In this document: one piece after another, positions 45,900-57,473 of the stretch
How positions within the stretch are numbered: position 1 is the stretch's first letter
Layout: each line of letters starts with the position of its first letter
NCBI GenBank assembly: GCA_025358115.1
Contig: JANYKQ010000058.1
Location: 29,161-93,160 of the forward strand
Origin: Methanomicrobiales archaeon
Lineage (GTDB): Archaea; Halobacteriota; Methanomicrobia; Methanomicrobiales; Methanospirillaceae
Length of the DNA stretch: 64,000 nt
Direction of reading: 5' to 3'
Program-made: the position numbers and the translations under genes
The notes under the pieces: model-generated
The model's input: the letters and a program-made list of their open reading frames with translations, nothing else
Told to the model about the DNA's origin: nothing
Database searches by the model: none

Positions 45900-48065
45900 A
45901 TGACGGATGCATTCGTCATCCTGTGCTGCGAGAATATCCGGCAGGAGGTCGACACAATTCTTGCTTTGGGGGTTCTGCCCCATGCAACGGTTCGTTCCTT
46001 CCCCTTTCACTGTGGCCATGTCCAGTCTGCCTGGAAAAAAGTCAGCGACCCGTACCTTGATCTCGAAAAAGGAGGAGCACGGATATTCCTCAGCGGATGC
46101 GGATGTTCCAACAAACTTGACGTACCCAAAGTTGTTTTGGAGGGTGCTTCCCTTATCTTCCATGGAGCCGGAGGATCACTTTTCCTGCCGGAGGATCAAC
46201 TCTCTCACTTCCAGAAGGATGGCGCATTGCTCATCCTGCCAGGTTGGCTCCTCCGCTGGAAGCAGAATGCTCAATGTGATGGATTGGATCCGGTAACCGC
46301 CCGACAGATGTATGCGGAATCGCTCAAAGAGATAATCCTTCTCGATACCGGTGTGTATCCTGGCATTGCGCCGGTGCTTGCGGAATTTTCAGAATTTACC
46401 GGTTTACCCGCCCGGACCGTCCCCTCCGGCATCGAATATTTCCGCCTCCTGTTGACGGTCCAGTACCTTCAATGGCAGTGTGAACAGGATGTGACCGGGT
46501 TCAGGACCCGGATCAGCACTTCTGAGAAGAGAGTGGCCGATTATTCGATGGTGGCAGACCTGACCGGAAAAATTATTGGTGTTCATGACGAAGAGACAGT
46601 CATCCGGCAGACCCTGGAGCTCGTAACCCTGCTCAGTTCGCCCTCACGGGCAGGATTTCTCATTATCAGGAATGACAAGCCAGGTGTCATTATCAGCACC
46701 CCCCCGGATGCTTACGCTTCGACCGCCCATTTCCAGCGAATTTTCGATCCCTCGTCCCCGTATCTCGTCCACGAGAAAGGCGATGGCTTTCTCTTCCCGG
46801 TGAAATACCACAACCGTCTCATTGGCATCCTTTCGGTCGATCAGGTATCCCTGCCGGAGAACCTGGATGAGTATCTCAATCTCACCCACTTCATCAGCCA
46901 GATTGCCGGTCTCTCCATTACGATTGCACGGACGCACCAGGATCTCGTGCAGACCGTGAACGAGAGGGACGCCGAGATTGCCGAGCGTGAAAAAGCGGAA
47001 CATGCGCTGAGGGAGAGCGAGGAGCGGTACCGCGGAATCATCGAGAATATCGAGGACGTCTTCTTCCGTTTCGATGGGGAAAACCGGATGGTCATGGCCA
47101 GCCCCTCGGTAATTTTCACGTTCAGGTATGATTCGGTTGAGGATATGCTCGGGATTCCCGTTCTCTCGATCTGGAAAAATCCTCAGGAGCGGCCACTGAT
47201 GCTGGAGGCCATGAAGCAGCACGGCGGAGTCGTGCGGGACTGGGAAGCGGAGTTCGTGAGAAAAGACGGCACGGTATTCTGGGGGTCGATCAGTGCCCAC
47301 CTGCACACAGATGAGCAGGGAACGTACCAGGGAACAGAGGGAATCATACGGGATATTACCGAGCGAAAGAAGACTGAAGATGCATTGAAAGCGGCCATCA
47401 AAAAACTGAACATGCTCTCCTCTATCACCCGGCATGATATCCTTAACCAGATCATGGGATTAAGGACATATCTTGAACTCTCCCGTGAGGATCTCAAAGG
47501 GACACGGTTCGCTGCATTTATTGAGAAAGAGGACCAGGCTGCCGAAGCAATCCAGCGACAGATCGAGTTTACAAAATATTACCATGATATCGGGGTCAAT
47601 GCACCGAAATGGCAGGATGTGGCAGCGGTCATCCATGAGGCAGCTGCGCAGCTCAACCTTTCGGCAATTGAAGTGCGGGTCACCGTCAAGGACATGGAAA
47701 TATTTGCAGATCCCCTCATCGAGAAAGTTTTCTTCAATCTTATGGAAAATTCCCTTCGTCACGGCGGGCGGGTGACCCGGATGGAGTTTTTGGCCCGCAC
47801 ATCAGAATCCGGGCTGTTCCTCTCCTATTGTGACAACGGGGAAGGGATCTCAGAAGAGGACAAGAAGAAACTTTTCCAGAAGGGGTTTGGCAAACATACC
47901 GGCCTTGGTCTCTTCCTCTCCCGCGAGATTCTCTCTATCACCGGCATCACGATTACCGAGTCCGGTGAACCCGGCAAAGGGGTGAGGTTCGAGATTCTCG
48001 TTCCGGAGGGTGGGTACAGGTCCGGCATGATCACCTCAGTCAAGGATCCTTTCGGGAAGGAGTAA
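45900..48065 (+). CDS. Histidine kinase with unusual N-terminal domain, GAF and PAS
   Basis: A 721-residue soluble kinase. Residues 1 to about 200 are a domain with FVILCCENIRQE and a FLSGCGCSNKLD cysteine cluster; it loosely resembles DUF1638-type proteins that occur beside corrinoid methyltransferases, but I am not certain. A GAF-like region (about 225-345), a PAS domain (about 375-495) and an H-box (SITRHDILNQIMGLRTYLEL) follow, then a HATPase with DNGEGI and GLGLFLSREIL. It starts 3 bases after the MtaA-like gene, making it part of the corrinoid operon. No receiver domain. Confidence 0.85.
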   Translation: MTDAFVILCCENIRQEVDTILALGVLPHATVRSFPFHCGHVQSAWKKVSDPYLDLEKGGARIFLSGCGCSNKLDVPKVVLEGASLIFHGAGGSLFLPEDQLSHFQKDGALLILPGWLLRWKQNAQCDGLDPVTARQMYAESLKEIILLDTGVYPGIAPVLAEFSEFTGLPARTVPSGIEYFRLLLTVQYLQWQCEQDVTGFRTRISTSEKRVADYSMVADLTGKIIGVHDEETVIRQTLELVTLLSSPSRAGFLIIRNDKPGVIISTPPDAYASTAHFQRIFDPSSPYLVHEKGDGFLFPVKYHNRLIGILSVDQVSLPENLDEYLNLTHFISQIAGLSITIARTHQDLVQTVNERDAEIAEREKAEHALRESEERYRGIIENIEDVFFRFDGENRMVMASPSVIFTFRYDSVEDMLGIPVLSIWKNPQERPLMLEAMKQHGGVVRDWEAEFVRKDGTVFWGSISAHLHTDEQGTYQGTEGIIRDITERKKTEDALKAAIKKLNMLSSITRHDILNQIMGLRTYLELSREDLKGTRFAAFIEKEDQAAEAIQRQIEFTKYYHDIGVNAPKWQDVAAVIHEAAAQLNLSAIEVRVTVKDMEIFADPLIEKVFFNLMENSLRHGGRVTRMEFLARTSESGLFLSYCDNGEGISEEDKKKLFQKGFGKHTGLGLFLSREILSITGITITESGEPGKGVRFEILVPEGGYRSGMITSVKDPFGKE

Positions 48066-48145
48066 GAGATCAGCCGGCAAACCCGGGTAACAGGCACAGG
48101 AACTGGCAAAGAATAAGAAAAAAAAAAGAGTGACGAAGGGCCATT

Positions 48146-48907
48146 ATGAAAATAATTTTCGATGATAAGTTCTACCAATCGGACTATGCCGATAACGGAG
48201 CATCTGTTCCCGGCAGGATGGAAGCGGTCATGAGCGAGCTTAGCAACAGGAGCACCTTTGAACTCGTCCACCCCCGACCCGCTAGTGACGATGACGTGCG
48301 GCTGGCGCACACACAGCACTATATTGACTCCGTCAAACCGAACCGGAAACTCTACGATATGGCGGCACTCGCTGCCGGCTCGGCAATTATGGCAGCAGAG
48401 ATTGCATCCAATGGCGAACCGGCATTTGCCTGCCTGCGACCCCCGGGTCACCATGCTTCCCGTAATTCATCCTGGGATTACTGTGTCTTTAGTAACATGG
48501 CGATCGCCCTTTTATCCTTAAAACAGCAGAAAAAAATCGAATCCGCTTTTGTTCTCGATTTTGATGCTCATACCGGTGACGGTACCAAAGATGTGCTCTC
48601 TGACTGGAAGGAATGCCAGATCCTTAATCCTTACGCTGACAACAGCGAGGCATATCTCAAAGAGATCCAGGATGTTGTGGGAAAAATCCCTTCGGTGGAT
48701 ATCGTTGGCGTCTGCGCCGGATTCGACTCCTATGAAAAAGATGTGGGGAGAAAACTTGCAACTGCTGATTTTTATCTTATCGGAGACCTGATGAAACGGT
48801 TCTCAAAAAAAGCCGCAAAACATCGACGGTTTGCTATCCTTGAAGGGGGTTATTTCCTGCCGGATCTCGGGAAGAATGTACTGGCGTTTTGCCAGGGTTT
48901 TATGTAA
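48146..48907 (+). CDS. Histone-deacetylase-family amidohydrolase
   Basis: A 253-residue arginase/deacetylase-fold protein. The catalytic motifs are clear: RPPGHHA (His pair), LDFDAHTGDGT (zinc Asp/His), CAGFDSYEKD and LEGGYFLP. It is short compared with typical class II HDAC-like proteins of about 300 residues or more. It probably removes acetyl groups from proteins or polyamines. The neighbouring GNAT-like gene suggests paired acetylation and deacetylation (inference). Confidence 0.88.
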   Translation: MKIIFDDKFYQSDYADNGASVPGRMEAVMSELSNRSTFELVHPRPASDDDVRLAHTQHYIDSVKPNRKLYDMAALAAGSAIMAAEIASNGEPAFACLRPPGHHASRNSSWDYCVFSNMAIALLSLKQQKKIESAFVLDFDAHTGDGTKDVLSDWKECQILNPYADNSEAYLKEIQDVVGKIPSVDIVGVCAGFDSYEKDVGRKLATADFYLIGDLMKRFSKKAAKHRRFAILEGGYFLPDLGKNVLAFCQGFM

Positions 48908-48922
48908 GTTAAGGGTTTGACT

Positions 48923-49228
48923 ATGACGGTATCTATCCAGTTCACTCCAAAAGAGCAGCAAAGATCAGCATATGACTGGGCAGATATATCACACGGGAGT
49001 GACCGCGTTGGCAAAGCCCGCTGCACAATCCAGGATTCAACTATTATTATCTATTCAATAAACATCTACCCCACCTGGGAAGGGCATGGCTATGGCCGGG
49101 AATTTGTCGACTATTGCAAGAACCATTTTCAGGTTGTCATTGCCGACCGGGTCCGCCCCACTGCTGTCGGTTTCTGGGAGGCTATGGGATTTAGCAATGA
49201 TAATGACGGGAACTGGAGTTATCGTTAA
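48923..49228 (+). CDS. Small GNAT-like acetyltransferase
   Basis: A 101-residue protein. INIYPTWEGHGYGREFVDYCKNH matches the acetyl-CoA-binding region of GNAT enzymes, and ADRVRPTAVGFWEAMGF matches the C-terminal part of the fold. It is shorter than most GNATs. I use ATG 48923 rather than the TTG at 48917. It sits 15 bases after the HDAC-like gene, so the two are likely co-transcribed. Confidence 0.7.
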   Translation: MTVSIQFTPKEQQRSAYDWADISHGSDRVGKARCTIQDSTIIIYSINIYPTWEGHGYGREFVDYCKNHFQVVIADRVRPTAVGFWEAMGFSNDNDGNWSYR

Positions 49229-49321
49229 CATGGGAGACGAAGGTATGGCCCATCCTTACGGTGGAGCCGGAGAACTCCCAACCCATAAAGATAATACCCG
49301 GCAGAGAAAAGTAAGGTTCGT

Positions 49322-49777
49322 ATGGCTGAAAAAACCGGCGAACCATTGCATATCCTGCTCGTCGAGGACAATGAGGCCCATGCCGAGCTCGTGATTCGCG
49401 GCATGCGTGACCAGCCGGTGGTAAACAGGATCCACCATGTGTCCGACGGCGGGAAGGCCCTCGACTATCTTTTCGGTCGGGGTGCATACGCAGATCCGGT
49501 CCAGAATCCCCGTCCGCATTTTGTTCTTCTCGATCTCCGGCTCCCCCGGGTTGACGGGCTTGAAGTTCTCCGGACGATTAAAACCACGCCGTCTCTCCTC
49601 CGTATCCCGGTGATCATCCTCACCAGTTCCGATGCTGAGGATGATATCGCGAAAGCGTATGATTACCATGCGAACAGCTATATTGTAAAACCCCTTGACT
49701 TCAAGACCTTGACAAAACTGGTAAAGGAGCTTGGGTTCTACTGGCTTGGCTGGAATGCAAAACCCCGGGGAGACTAA
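49322..49777 (+). CDS. CheY-like response regulator (Rcp1 type)
   Basis: A 151-residue single receiver domain: [13 protein letters not shown] (acidic pocket), [15 protein letters not shown] (phosphorylated Asp), [10 protein letters not shown] and VKPLDF (conserved Lys). The length and the GRGAYADP insert recall phytochrome-linked Rcp1 receivers. No output domain. It precedes the large kinase with a gap of about 30 bases. Confidence 0.92.
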   Translation: MAEKTGEPLHILLVEDNEAHAELVIRGMRDQPVVNRIHHVSDGGKALDYLFGRGAYADPVQNPRPHFVLLDLRLPRVDGLEVLRTIKTTPSLLRIPVIILTSSDAEDDIAKAYDYHANSYIVKPLDFKTLTKLVKELGFYWLGWNAKPRGD

Positions 49778-49808
49778 ATCCCCGGAAGCTCCGGGACAGG
49801 TATGGGCA

Positions 49809-52800
49809 ATGGATATCGTTGCAGGAACAACCGTTTCTCACATTCTGATTGTTGAGGATGATCGCGGCCAGCAGGCTCTCGCTCTGCATGCTTTTTTGGA
49901 CTATCCTGAACAGTTCCGTGTGACCATTGCAGGAAATCTCCGTGATGCCCGGGACCTGATTGGAAGTGAATCTCCCGACTTGATTATTGCCGACTGGAAT
50001 CTCCCCGACGGGAAAGGAATCGATATCCTGCCCCGGAAGAATGGAATGGTGACAATTCCTCTTGTCATTATGACCGGTTACGGCGATGAACACCTTGCCG
50101 TTGAGATCATGAAATCCGGGGCACTCGATTACGTTGTCAAATCTGCAACAATGTTTGAGGATATGCCCCATATCGCCCGGCGTGCGCTCCGGGACTGGGA
50201 AAATCTCCACGGAAGAGAACTGGCTGAGGGGAAGGTACGGGATTATCAGAAGCGCCTGGCAGATATCCTCAGTTTTCTTCCGGATGCGGTGCTTGCCATT
50301 GATAACGAAGGCCGGGTGATCGCGTGGAACAATGCGATCGAACAGATGACCGGTGTAACCGCTGAAGCAATGCTCGGGAAAGGCGATCATGAGCACAGCA
50401 TCCCTTTTTACGGAGAGCGACGCCCTATCCTTATCGACCTGGTCCTGGAAGACGACCCGGAGATTGAAAAAAATTACCTGTTCCTGCAACGCGAGGGCCA
50501 GAAAATCATATCCGAAGTATCTGCCCCTTTGATGAATGGGGGCAGGGGTGCCTTTCTCTGGGCTACGGCTTCCCCCCTGTTCAACGATGCCGGGGAACGC
50601 ATCGGTGCAATCGAAGTGATACGGGATATTACCGAGCGGAAACAGAAAGAGGAATTGCTGCAACAGCGCGAGGCAATTTTAGAAACTCTCCTGAATGCCC
50701 CGAATGACACCATTGCACTACTCGATCGCCAGGGTATTATCATAGGAATGAACGATGAAGGTGCACGGCGACTCGGGGGAACTGTACAGGCGGTAACCGG
50801 GCGGTGTGTGTATGATCTTCTGCCCGCGGAAGTTTCCATGACCCGGAAGGAGTATGTAGACCGGGTTTTTGCAACGGGTAAACACTCCCAGCTGGACGAT
50901 GCCCGGTCCGGCATGTATCTCCATAATGAGTTCTTCCCTATTTTCAATTCAGATCATACGGCAGTAGACCGTGTAGCGATATTTGCCCGTGACATTACCT
51001 TTCAGAAACAGGCAGAACAAGCCCTGCAGGAGAGCGAGACCCGGTTTAAAGCCCTCATCCAGAATTCATCCGATATCATCCGGATTCTCAATCAGGATGG
51101 CCGGATCGTTTATGAATCACCTTCTTCTGAATGGATACTGGGCTACCCGCCGGGTTCCCTGATCGGCAGGGATCCCATGGAGTATGCCCACCCGGAGGAT
51201 CTGGCCAGGGTCAAAAATGATCTGCGGAACGTATATGACAAGACGAATACGGGAGTTCCGACTGAGTTCCGGATTCGCAAAGCCGATGGGGAATATCTCT
51301 GGGTTGACTCCATCGGCACAAACCTGCTGGACGTTGCAGGAGTAAACGGCATTGTTATAACAACCCGCCCCATCCAGCAACGAAAACATGCCGAGGAGCA
51401 GATGATCGCATCCCAGCGACTCTACGCCGTCCAGTCCCAGATCAGCCAGGCCATCGTCAGAATGAAAGACCTCGAGACTTTTGTTACCGATATCTGCCGG
51501 ATCCTGGTTGACTACGGTCATTTCCGTATGTCGTGGGTTGGACTGCTTGACCCCCGTCTGATGACCTACAACGCCATAGCACATGCAGGGCATGATGATG
51601 GGTATATCAGGTTGCTTGAGATCAGTTTAAACGATGACGAGAAAAGCCGGGGTCCGACCGGTACTGCTTTTAAGGAAAAGCATTACGATATCTGCAATGA
51701 TATCGAGACGGACTCCCGTATGGGGCCATGGCGGGATGAAGCACTGAAACGTGGCTATCATTCCTCGGCTGCATTCCCGTTCCGGCGTAATGGCGAAGTT
51801 GTCGGGGCATATACGATTTATGCGTCCGGGAAGAATTTTTTCAACGAGACAGAGATCGCCCTTCTCGAAGAGATAGCAATGAACATCTCGTTTGCCCTTG
51901 ATATGCTTGATGAACAGGAACAGCGCAAGCGGGTGGAGGAGGCACTCGCAGGCAGTGAGGAGCAGCTCCGCCTGGCCCTTGAAGGTGCCGATGCAGCCTT
52001 CTGGGACTGGCACCTCTCCACCGGCAAAGCAATTTTCAGTAACCGGTTCTATACCATGCTCGATTATGAACCCGGTGAATTCCCCGCAACCTATGATGCA
52101 TGGACAACCCTTATGCATCCTGATGAACGGGACAGGATCCTTAACGATCTCAAACGGCAGATCCAGGAGAAGCGCCCCCTCTGCGAGATCGAGTACCGGC
52201 TCAGGACAAAAGCGGGAGACTGGATCTGGATTCTTGGACGGGGAAAAATTGTTGAAACGGATGATCAGGGAAACCCTCTGCGTTTTACCGGTGTCAACAT
52301 CGACATCACTAACCAGATGCTCATGGAATCGGAAATTCGCTCCCTCAACACCGTCCTTGAACAGCGGGTCAGAGACCGTACAGAAGCCCTCTCAAAGGCA
52401 AACGAAGCCCTGGAGTCCGAGAATGCTCATCGTATGATGGCAGAGAAAAAACTCCAGTCTTCGTATGATGAAAAAGTGGTGCTCTTAAAAGAGATTCATC
52501 ACCGGGTCAAGAACAATCTCCAGATAATTGCCAGTCTCTTAAACCTCCAGTCCCGGTATATCTCGGATTCACAGACCCTTGCGGCAATCCGGGAAAGCCA
52601 GAACCGGGTCAAGGCGATGGCGCTGGTACATGAGAAATTGTACCGTGCTGACGACATCGCCCATATCAGTCTCCGGGAATATGTACGGTTTCTCGGCACC
52701 GGCCTTTTCCATTTCTACGATGCCCGGGCCCGGGAGATCTCGTTCCTGCTTGAGATTCACGATATCAATGTCGATATCGATGCCGCCATCCCCATTGGTC

Positions 52801-53090
52801 TCATCCTCAATGAATTGATCTCAAACTCGCTCAAATATGCATTTCCCGATGGAAAGAGAGGAGAAATTTTCATTGAAGTCAAAAAGGAAGGGCATACCTT
52901 AACTGTCCTCTTCCGGGACACGGGTGTTGGAATCCCTGCGGAAATGGACTGGAGAAACACCCCCTCTCTTGGCCTGCGACTGGTCATCACGCTTGTCGAC
53001 CAGATGAATGGTACCGTGGAGCTTGACCGGAGTTGTGGAACCATCTTTACCATGGTGCTGCATGAGAAGGAACAACGGAGCCCGGAATGA
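49809..53090 (+). CDS. Hybrid receiver-PAS-GAF HisKA_2 histidine kinase
   Basis: A 1093-residue soluble kinase from ATG 49809; the track start at 49731 is a TTG inside the previous gene, and ATG 49755 is an alternative. Order: receiver (about 10-125, ILIVEDDRG), PAS1 to PAS3, a GAF domain (about 545-695), PAS4, then a HisKA_2 H-box ([20 protein letters not shown]) and a HATPase ([17 protein letters not shown]). N-terminal receivers on kinases often take phosphate from another kinase. No membrane segment. The stop overlaps the next kinase gene by ATGA. Confidence 0.9.
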   Translation: MDIVAGTTVSHILIVEDDRGQQALALHAFLDYPEQFRVTIAGNLRDARDLIGSESPDLIIADWNLPDGKGIDILPRKNGMVTIPLVIMTGYGDEHLAVEIMKSGALDYVVKSATMFEDMPHIARRALRDWENLHGRELAEGKVRDYQKRLADILSFLPDAVLAIDNEGRVIAWNNAIEQMTGVTAEAMLGKGDHEHSIPFYGERRPILIDLVLEDDPEIEKNYLFLQREGQKIISEVSAPLMNGGRGAFLWATASPLFNDAGERIGAIEVIRDITERKQKEELLQQREAILETLLNAPNDTIALLDRQGIIIGMNDEGARRLGGTVQAVTGRCVYDLLPAEVSMTRKEYVDRVFATGKHSQLDDARSGMYLHNEFFPIFNSDHTAVDRVAIFARDITFQKQAEQALQESETRFKALIQNSSDIIRILNQDGRIVYESPSSEWILGYPPGSLIGRDPMEYAHPEDLARVKNDLRNVYDKTNTGVPTEFRIRKADGEYLWVDSIGTNLLDVAGVNGIVITTRPIQQRKHAEEQMIASQRLYAVQSQISQAIVRMKDLETFVTDICRILVDYGHFRMSWVGLLDPRLMTYNAIAHAGHDDGYIRLLEISLNDDEKSRGPTGTAFKEKHYDICNDIETDSRMGPWRDEALKRGYHSSAAFPFRRNGEVVGAYTIYASGKNFFNETEIALLEEIAMNISFALDMLDEQEQRKRVEEALAGSEEQLRLALEGADAAFWDWHLSTGKAIFSNRFYTMLDYEPGEFPATYDAWTTLMHPDERDRILNDLKRQIQEKRPLCEIEYRLRTKAGDWIWILGRGKIVETDDQGNPLRFTGVNIDITNQMLMESEIRSLNTVLEQRVRDRTEALSKANEALESENAHRMMAEKKLQSSYDEKVVLLKEIHHRVKNNLQIIASLLNLQSRYISDSQTLAAIRESQNRVKAMALVHEKLYRADDIAHISLREYVRFLGTGLFHFYDARAREISFLLEIHDINVDIDAAIPIGLILNELISNSLKYAFPDGKRGEIFIEVKKEGHTLTVLFRDTGVGIPAEMDWRNTPSLGLRLVITLVDQMNGTVELDRSCGTIFTMVLHEKEQRSPE

Positions 53091-56000
53091 AAACCGCTGA
53101 TCTCTCCCCTTTACCGCTCACTGAACTCTGGTGGAAGGGTATTATCCTTTCGCTTTCAGGTGCAGTCACAATCATTGCTATCTGGTGCCTGACACATGGT
53201 ATTACAATTCTCTTTATGGATCTCTATTATTTCCCGATAGTCCTCCTTGTTTACCGTTACCGCTGGAAAGGCTGCGGTCTTGCCACCCTCCTTGCCTTTT
53301 CCTGTCTCACCCTTGTACTCGTTTTCTCAGGGGACCCGGCGGCTGTCTTTGTCGGGGCATTTTACCGGTTCTTGGTCTTTGCAGGAGTTGCAGTAGTCAT
53401 CACATATCTTTCTGAACGGCAAACAATTGCCAAAAACTCCAAGCAACAATTCGCCGAGATAAGGGACCGGTATCTCTCGCTCGCTCCGGCGATTATCCTT
53501 ATCCTTGACAGGAATGGGGTGATAACGTTCCTCAACCAGAAAGGCGGCAATATCCTCGAATCTCTGCCGGATGAGGTTGTCGGGTTGTCATGGGTGGACC
53601 AGTTCCTTCCGGAAAAAGCACGGGACCGTGCCAAACAGGCATTTTCCCAGATGATTGACGGCAAGGTCGAGCAAAACCGGATTCTCGAGATCCCGGTACT
53701 GACCAGCGCCGGTGTGGAGAAGATCATACGGTGGTATACCTCTGTCCTGCATGATGAGAACGGGAAAATTACCGGAACTCTGGGATTTGGCGAAGATATC
53801 ACAGCGGAGAAATGGGCGCAGGATTCCTTATGGAAGATGCAGCAGTTCCAGGAGAGTGTTATCGCAAATGCAAATGTCTGGATCACCGTGCTCGAACCTG
53901 ATGGCACCCTTCTTGTCTGGAATGATGCCGCCGAATCCATCAGCGGCTACAAAAAAACCGGAATCCTGGGAAAAAAAACCATCTGGAAAATGCTCTACCC
54001 GGAAAACGAATACCGGAAGGAAGTCTCCGGTGAGATCCGGCAGATCATCGGGCGGGACACGTTCCTTGAGAATTTTGAGACCGAGATCCGCTGCCTGGAC
54101 GGGACAAAAAAGACCATTGTCTGGAATACCCGGGGACTGCGGGATGATGTTGGGACCATCACGAGCTACATAACCATCGGGCGCGACATTACGGAACAGA
54201 AATCAGCCGAGTCCCGTGCCAGCGAGAGTCTACGTTTCCTTGCTACCATGATCAACACGCTCCCCATACCGGTCTTTTACAAGGATGTTGAAGGGAGGTA
54301 CCTTGGCTGCAATCCCCCGTTTGAAGAGTATCTCGGTATTGCCTTAGAAGATCTCAAGGGAAAAACAGCCTATGATATCTCGCCAAAGGATCTTGCGGAC
54401 AAATACACTACTGCTGATCAGCAGGTATTAGCCAATCCTGTTCCCCAGCGTTATGAGACGCAGGTGCAGTACGCGGATGGCTCCCGCCACGACGTTATCT
54501 TTTACAAAGCTTCGTTCCTCAATACAGATGGGTCTGTCGGGGGACTGATCGGCACCTTCCTAGATATCACGGAACGCAAACGGATGGAAGAGGCGCTTCT
54601 CGAGAGCGAGTCATTCAACCGTGGTCTCGTGGAGAACCTGCCCGAATATATTGCTGTTTATGGCATTGACGGGAAGCTGCTCTACGTGAACCCGGCCTCA
54701 GCGAAGGGACTTGGATATGATGCGGATGAACTGGTTGGCACGCATGTGCTCACGTATATCGCAGAGAAGTACCACGATATCGTAAAGGCCAAAATGGCTG
54801 CCCGCCGGGGTCCGGGTGACACGTCCCCATATGAGATCGATATGGTCACCAAGGACGGGCTCGTAAGAACGGTGATTGTAAAAGCAACACCGATCCAATA
54901 CCGGAACAATCCTGCAATCCTTCTCCTCCTCATTGATATCACGGACCGGAAAAAGGCTGATGAGGAAATTCGCAAGGGCAGTGAGGAGTGGCAGACGACT
55001 TTCGATGCGATTACCGATGTAGTCTTCCTCCTCGATGATATGGGGCATATCGTCAGGCACAATAAAGCGTTCGAAACCTTCACCGGAAAAAGTGCAACAG
55101 AGATTGATGGCAGACCTTGTTACGAACTTTTGCATGGATCTGTCTATCCTATTGCGGGCTGTCCGAATGTAAAAGCACAGGTAAGCCGGCAGCGTGAGAG
55201 CCTGGAACTCCCCATCCGAGACCGGTGGTTCATCGCTACCGTGGACCCTATCTTTGCAAAAAACGGGAGTGTCCGTGGTGCAGTGCACCTGATTGTTGAC
55301 ATCACCGAGCGCAAAGAAACGGAAGACAAACTTCGTGCGAGTGAGGAGAAATTCCGTGATATCTTCAATAATGTCAACGATGCTGTCGAAATACATGCAA
55401 TGGATGAACGCGGACTCCCGGGCAGATTCATTGATGTCAATGATGTAGCCTGCAGGATGCTCCAGTACAGCCGGGAGGAACTGCTGACCAGAAGCCCGAT
55501 CGATTTTGCAACAGATTACCATAACCGGTCTATCGATGTGATTGGCGAGGAACTCAGGATCCGTGGATACTCGACATTTGAGACCGGTCACCGGAGGAGG
55601 GACGGGACGATCATCCCGGTGGAGATTAATGCCCATGTTTCCACACTGCTTGGGCAAGTGGTCGTTGTTGCAGTTGTCCGCGATATCACGGAGCGCAAAC
55701 GGGTGGAGGAATCGCTCCGCGAGTCACGGCACCTCTTCGCAGATATCATCAGTTTCCTGCCGGATCCCACCTTTGTTATCGACAATGATGGCAAAGTGCT
55801 GGCATGGAACAAGGCGATCGAACAGCTCAGCGGGGTTCCGGCCCGCGATATTATTGGTAAAGGAGACTATGAATACAGCCTCTGGCAGTACGGAAAACGG
55901 CGCCCGGTCCTCATCGATCTTGTCCTTCACCCGGACCAGGATGCCGCCAGGATGGATTATGCCAATATCCAGTTGAGCGGACAGACCATAACTGCCCAGA

Positions 56001-57244
56001 TTGAGATCCCGCAGTATAACAGCAAGCGCAGGATTCCACTCTCGCTCGTTGCATCGCCTTTAATGGATGCCCAGGGGAGAATTACCGGAGCGATCGAGTC
56101 CCTGCGGGACATATCGGGTCTTAAGGAGGCAGAAGCTGAACTGGACCGGATGAACCGGAACCTTGAAAAAATCGTCAGGGACCGGACGCGGTTGCTGGAA
56201 GAAGAGATTATCCAGCGCAAACGAGCCGAAAATGATGTGCAGGCAGCGCTCGATTATACGCGGTCGGTTATCGAGGCGAACCCTGACCTCATTGTAGTCC
56301 TCGATGATAAAGGTACTATCCTGGACCTCAATGCCTCCGGTGAACTGCTGACCGGGATCTCAAAAGATAGGCTGATTGGAACCCCCTATTTCGGCTATCT
56401 AGTCGATGACGGCAAACTCATGGACTCCTTTTTAGCGCTTCTAAAGGAAGGCAGGCTTGAGGATTTTGTCCAGATACGAAACACCGACAATCACGTAACT
56501 CCCTTGTCTGTACATGCCACCGTTATACGGGGAAGTGAAGGCATCCGGGACCGGATCATCGTTTCTGCCCATGACATCACCCGCCAGAAAGAGGATGAAA
56601 AAGCTATCCGGGCGTCACTGGATGAAAAAGTCCTGCTCCTCAGAGAAGTCCATCACCGGGTGAAAAATAATCTCCAGATCATCATCAGTCTTGTTAATCT
56701 CCAGATGCGCCAGACCGAAGATCCCCTGGTAAAGCAGATCATGTCTGAGACGCAGAACCGTGTGCGGGCAATGTCCCTGGTCCATGAGAAACTCTATCGT
56801 TCCGAGAGCCTGTCCCGGATCGATTTTGCGGATTACTCCCGCTTCCTTGCAACGCAGCTCTTCTCGTATTATGGCATGGATTCTCAGAGGGTACATCTGG
56901 ATTTTACCATGGGCGAGATCATGGTAGATATCAATACTGCAGTCCCCCTCGGCCTGCTCATGAACGAGCTCATCTCCAATTCCCTCAAACATGCCTTTCC
57001 GCACGACCGTGAGGGGGTGATCAGTATCAGTGGCGGGGATGAGGGGGGTCTCATGACGCTGATTGTCCGGGATAATGGTATCGGGATTCCGGCAGAGTTT
57101 GACTGGAAGAACACTACTTCGCTGGGTATGCGCCTCGTGACCAGTCTCATCGACCAGGTCGACGGGACCGTCACGCTCGACCGTAAAGGGGGAACAACAT
57201 TTACCATTACGCTCAGAAGAAAGCCCGCCTCCGGGGTTGCGTGA
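53087..57244 (+). CDS. Membrane histidine kinase with eight PAS domains
   Basis: A 1385-residue kinase. About four hydrophobic segments occupy residues 15-110 ([34 protein letters not shown]). I count eight PAS-like units by their opening and closing patterns (DITERK and variants), up to about residue 1180. The HisKA_2 H-box [21 protein letters not shown] and HATPase follow. PAS5 carries an insertion with CPNVKAQ and PIAGC, which could be a ligand site. It probably integrates redox or small-molecule signals; its cognate regulator may be one of the receivers downstream. Confidence 0.9.
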   Translation: MKTADLSPLPLTELWWKGIILSLSGAVTIIAIWCLTHGITILFMDLYYFPIVLLVYRYRWKGCGLATLLAFSCLTLVLVFSGDPAAVFVGAFYRFLVFAGVAVVITYLSERQTIAKNSKQQFAEIRDRYLSLAPAIILILDRNGVITFLNQKGGNILESLPDEVVGLSWVDQFLPEKARDRAKQAFSQMIDGKVEQNRILEIPVLTSAGVEKIIRWYTSVLHDENGKITGTLGFGEDITAEKWAQDSLWKMQQFQESVIANANVWITVLEPDGTLLVWNDAAESISGYKKTGILGKKTIWKMLYPENEYRKEVSGEIRQIIGRDTFLENFETEIRCLDGTKKTIVWNTRGLRDDVGTITSYITIGRDITEQKSAESRASESLRFLATMINTLPIPVFYKDVEGRYLGCNPPFEEYLGIALEDLKGKTAYDISPKDLADKYTTADQQVLANPVPQRYETQVQYADGSRHDVIFYKASFLNTDGSVGGLIGTFLDITERKRMEEALLESESFNRGLVENLPEYIAVYGIDGKLLYVNPASAKGLGYDADELVGTHVLTYIAEKYHDIVKAKMAARRGPGDTSPYEIDMVTKDGLVRTVIVKATPIQYRNNPAILLLLIDITDRKKADEEIRKGSEEWQTTFDAITDVVFLLDDMGHIVRHNKAFETFTGKSATEIDGRPCYELLHGSVYPIAGCPNVKAQVSRQRESLELPIRDRWFIATVDPIFAKNGSVRGAVHLIVDITERKETEDKLRASEEKFRDIFNNVNDAVEIHAMDERGLPGRFIDVNDVACRMLQYSREELLTRSPIDFATDYHNRSIDVIGEELRIRGYSTFETGHRRRDGTIIPVEINAHVSTLLGQVVVVAVVRDITERKRVEESLRESRHLFADIISFLPDPTFVIDNDGKVLAWNKAIEQLSGVPARDIIGKGDYEYSLWQYGKRRPVLIDLVLHPDQDAARMDYANIQLSGQTITAQIEIPQYNSKRRIPLSLVASPLMDAQGRITGAIESLRDISGLKEAEAELDRMNRNLEKIVRDRTRLLEEEIIQRKRAENDVQAALDYTRSVIEANPDLIVVLDDKGTILDLNASGELLTGISKDRLIGTPYFGYLVDDGKLMDSFLALLKEGRLEDFVQIRNTDNHVTPLSVHATVIRGSEGIRDRIIVSAHDITRQKEDEKAIRASLDEKVLLLREVHHRVKNNLQIIISLVNLQMRQTEDPLVKQIMSETQNRVRAMSLVHEKLYRSESLSRIDFADYSRFLATQLFSYYGMDSQRVHLDFTMGEIMVDINTAVPLGLLMNELISNSLKHAFPHDREGVISISGGDEGGLMTLIVRDNGIGIPAEFDWKNTTSLGMRLVTSLIDQVDGTVTLDRKGGTTFTITLRRKPASGVA

Positions 57245-57473
57245 TGTCCGGTATAAAAAATATCACCTCAGCAATCTGACAGGAGTTATCCGTCCTTTGA
57301 CAAGGGAAGCGGACAAACTCATACCGGGAAGAAGTGATCCGTACTCTCGGTCATCTCTCACCAACTTTCCCGTAATTTTTTTTGTCCATTGACTCTCACC
57401 GGGCAGATTTTTTTGAACAACATTTATAATGCTGTATAATGATTCATTGACGTAATCAAAAGGAAACTGCTCC

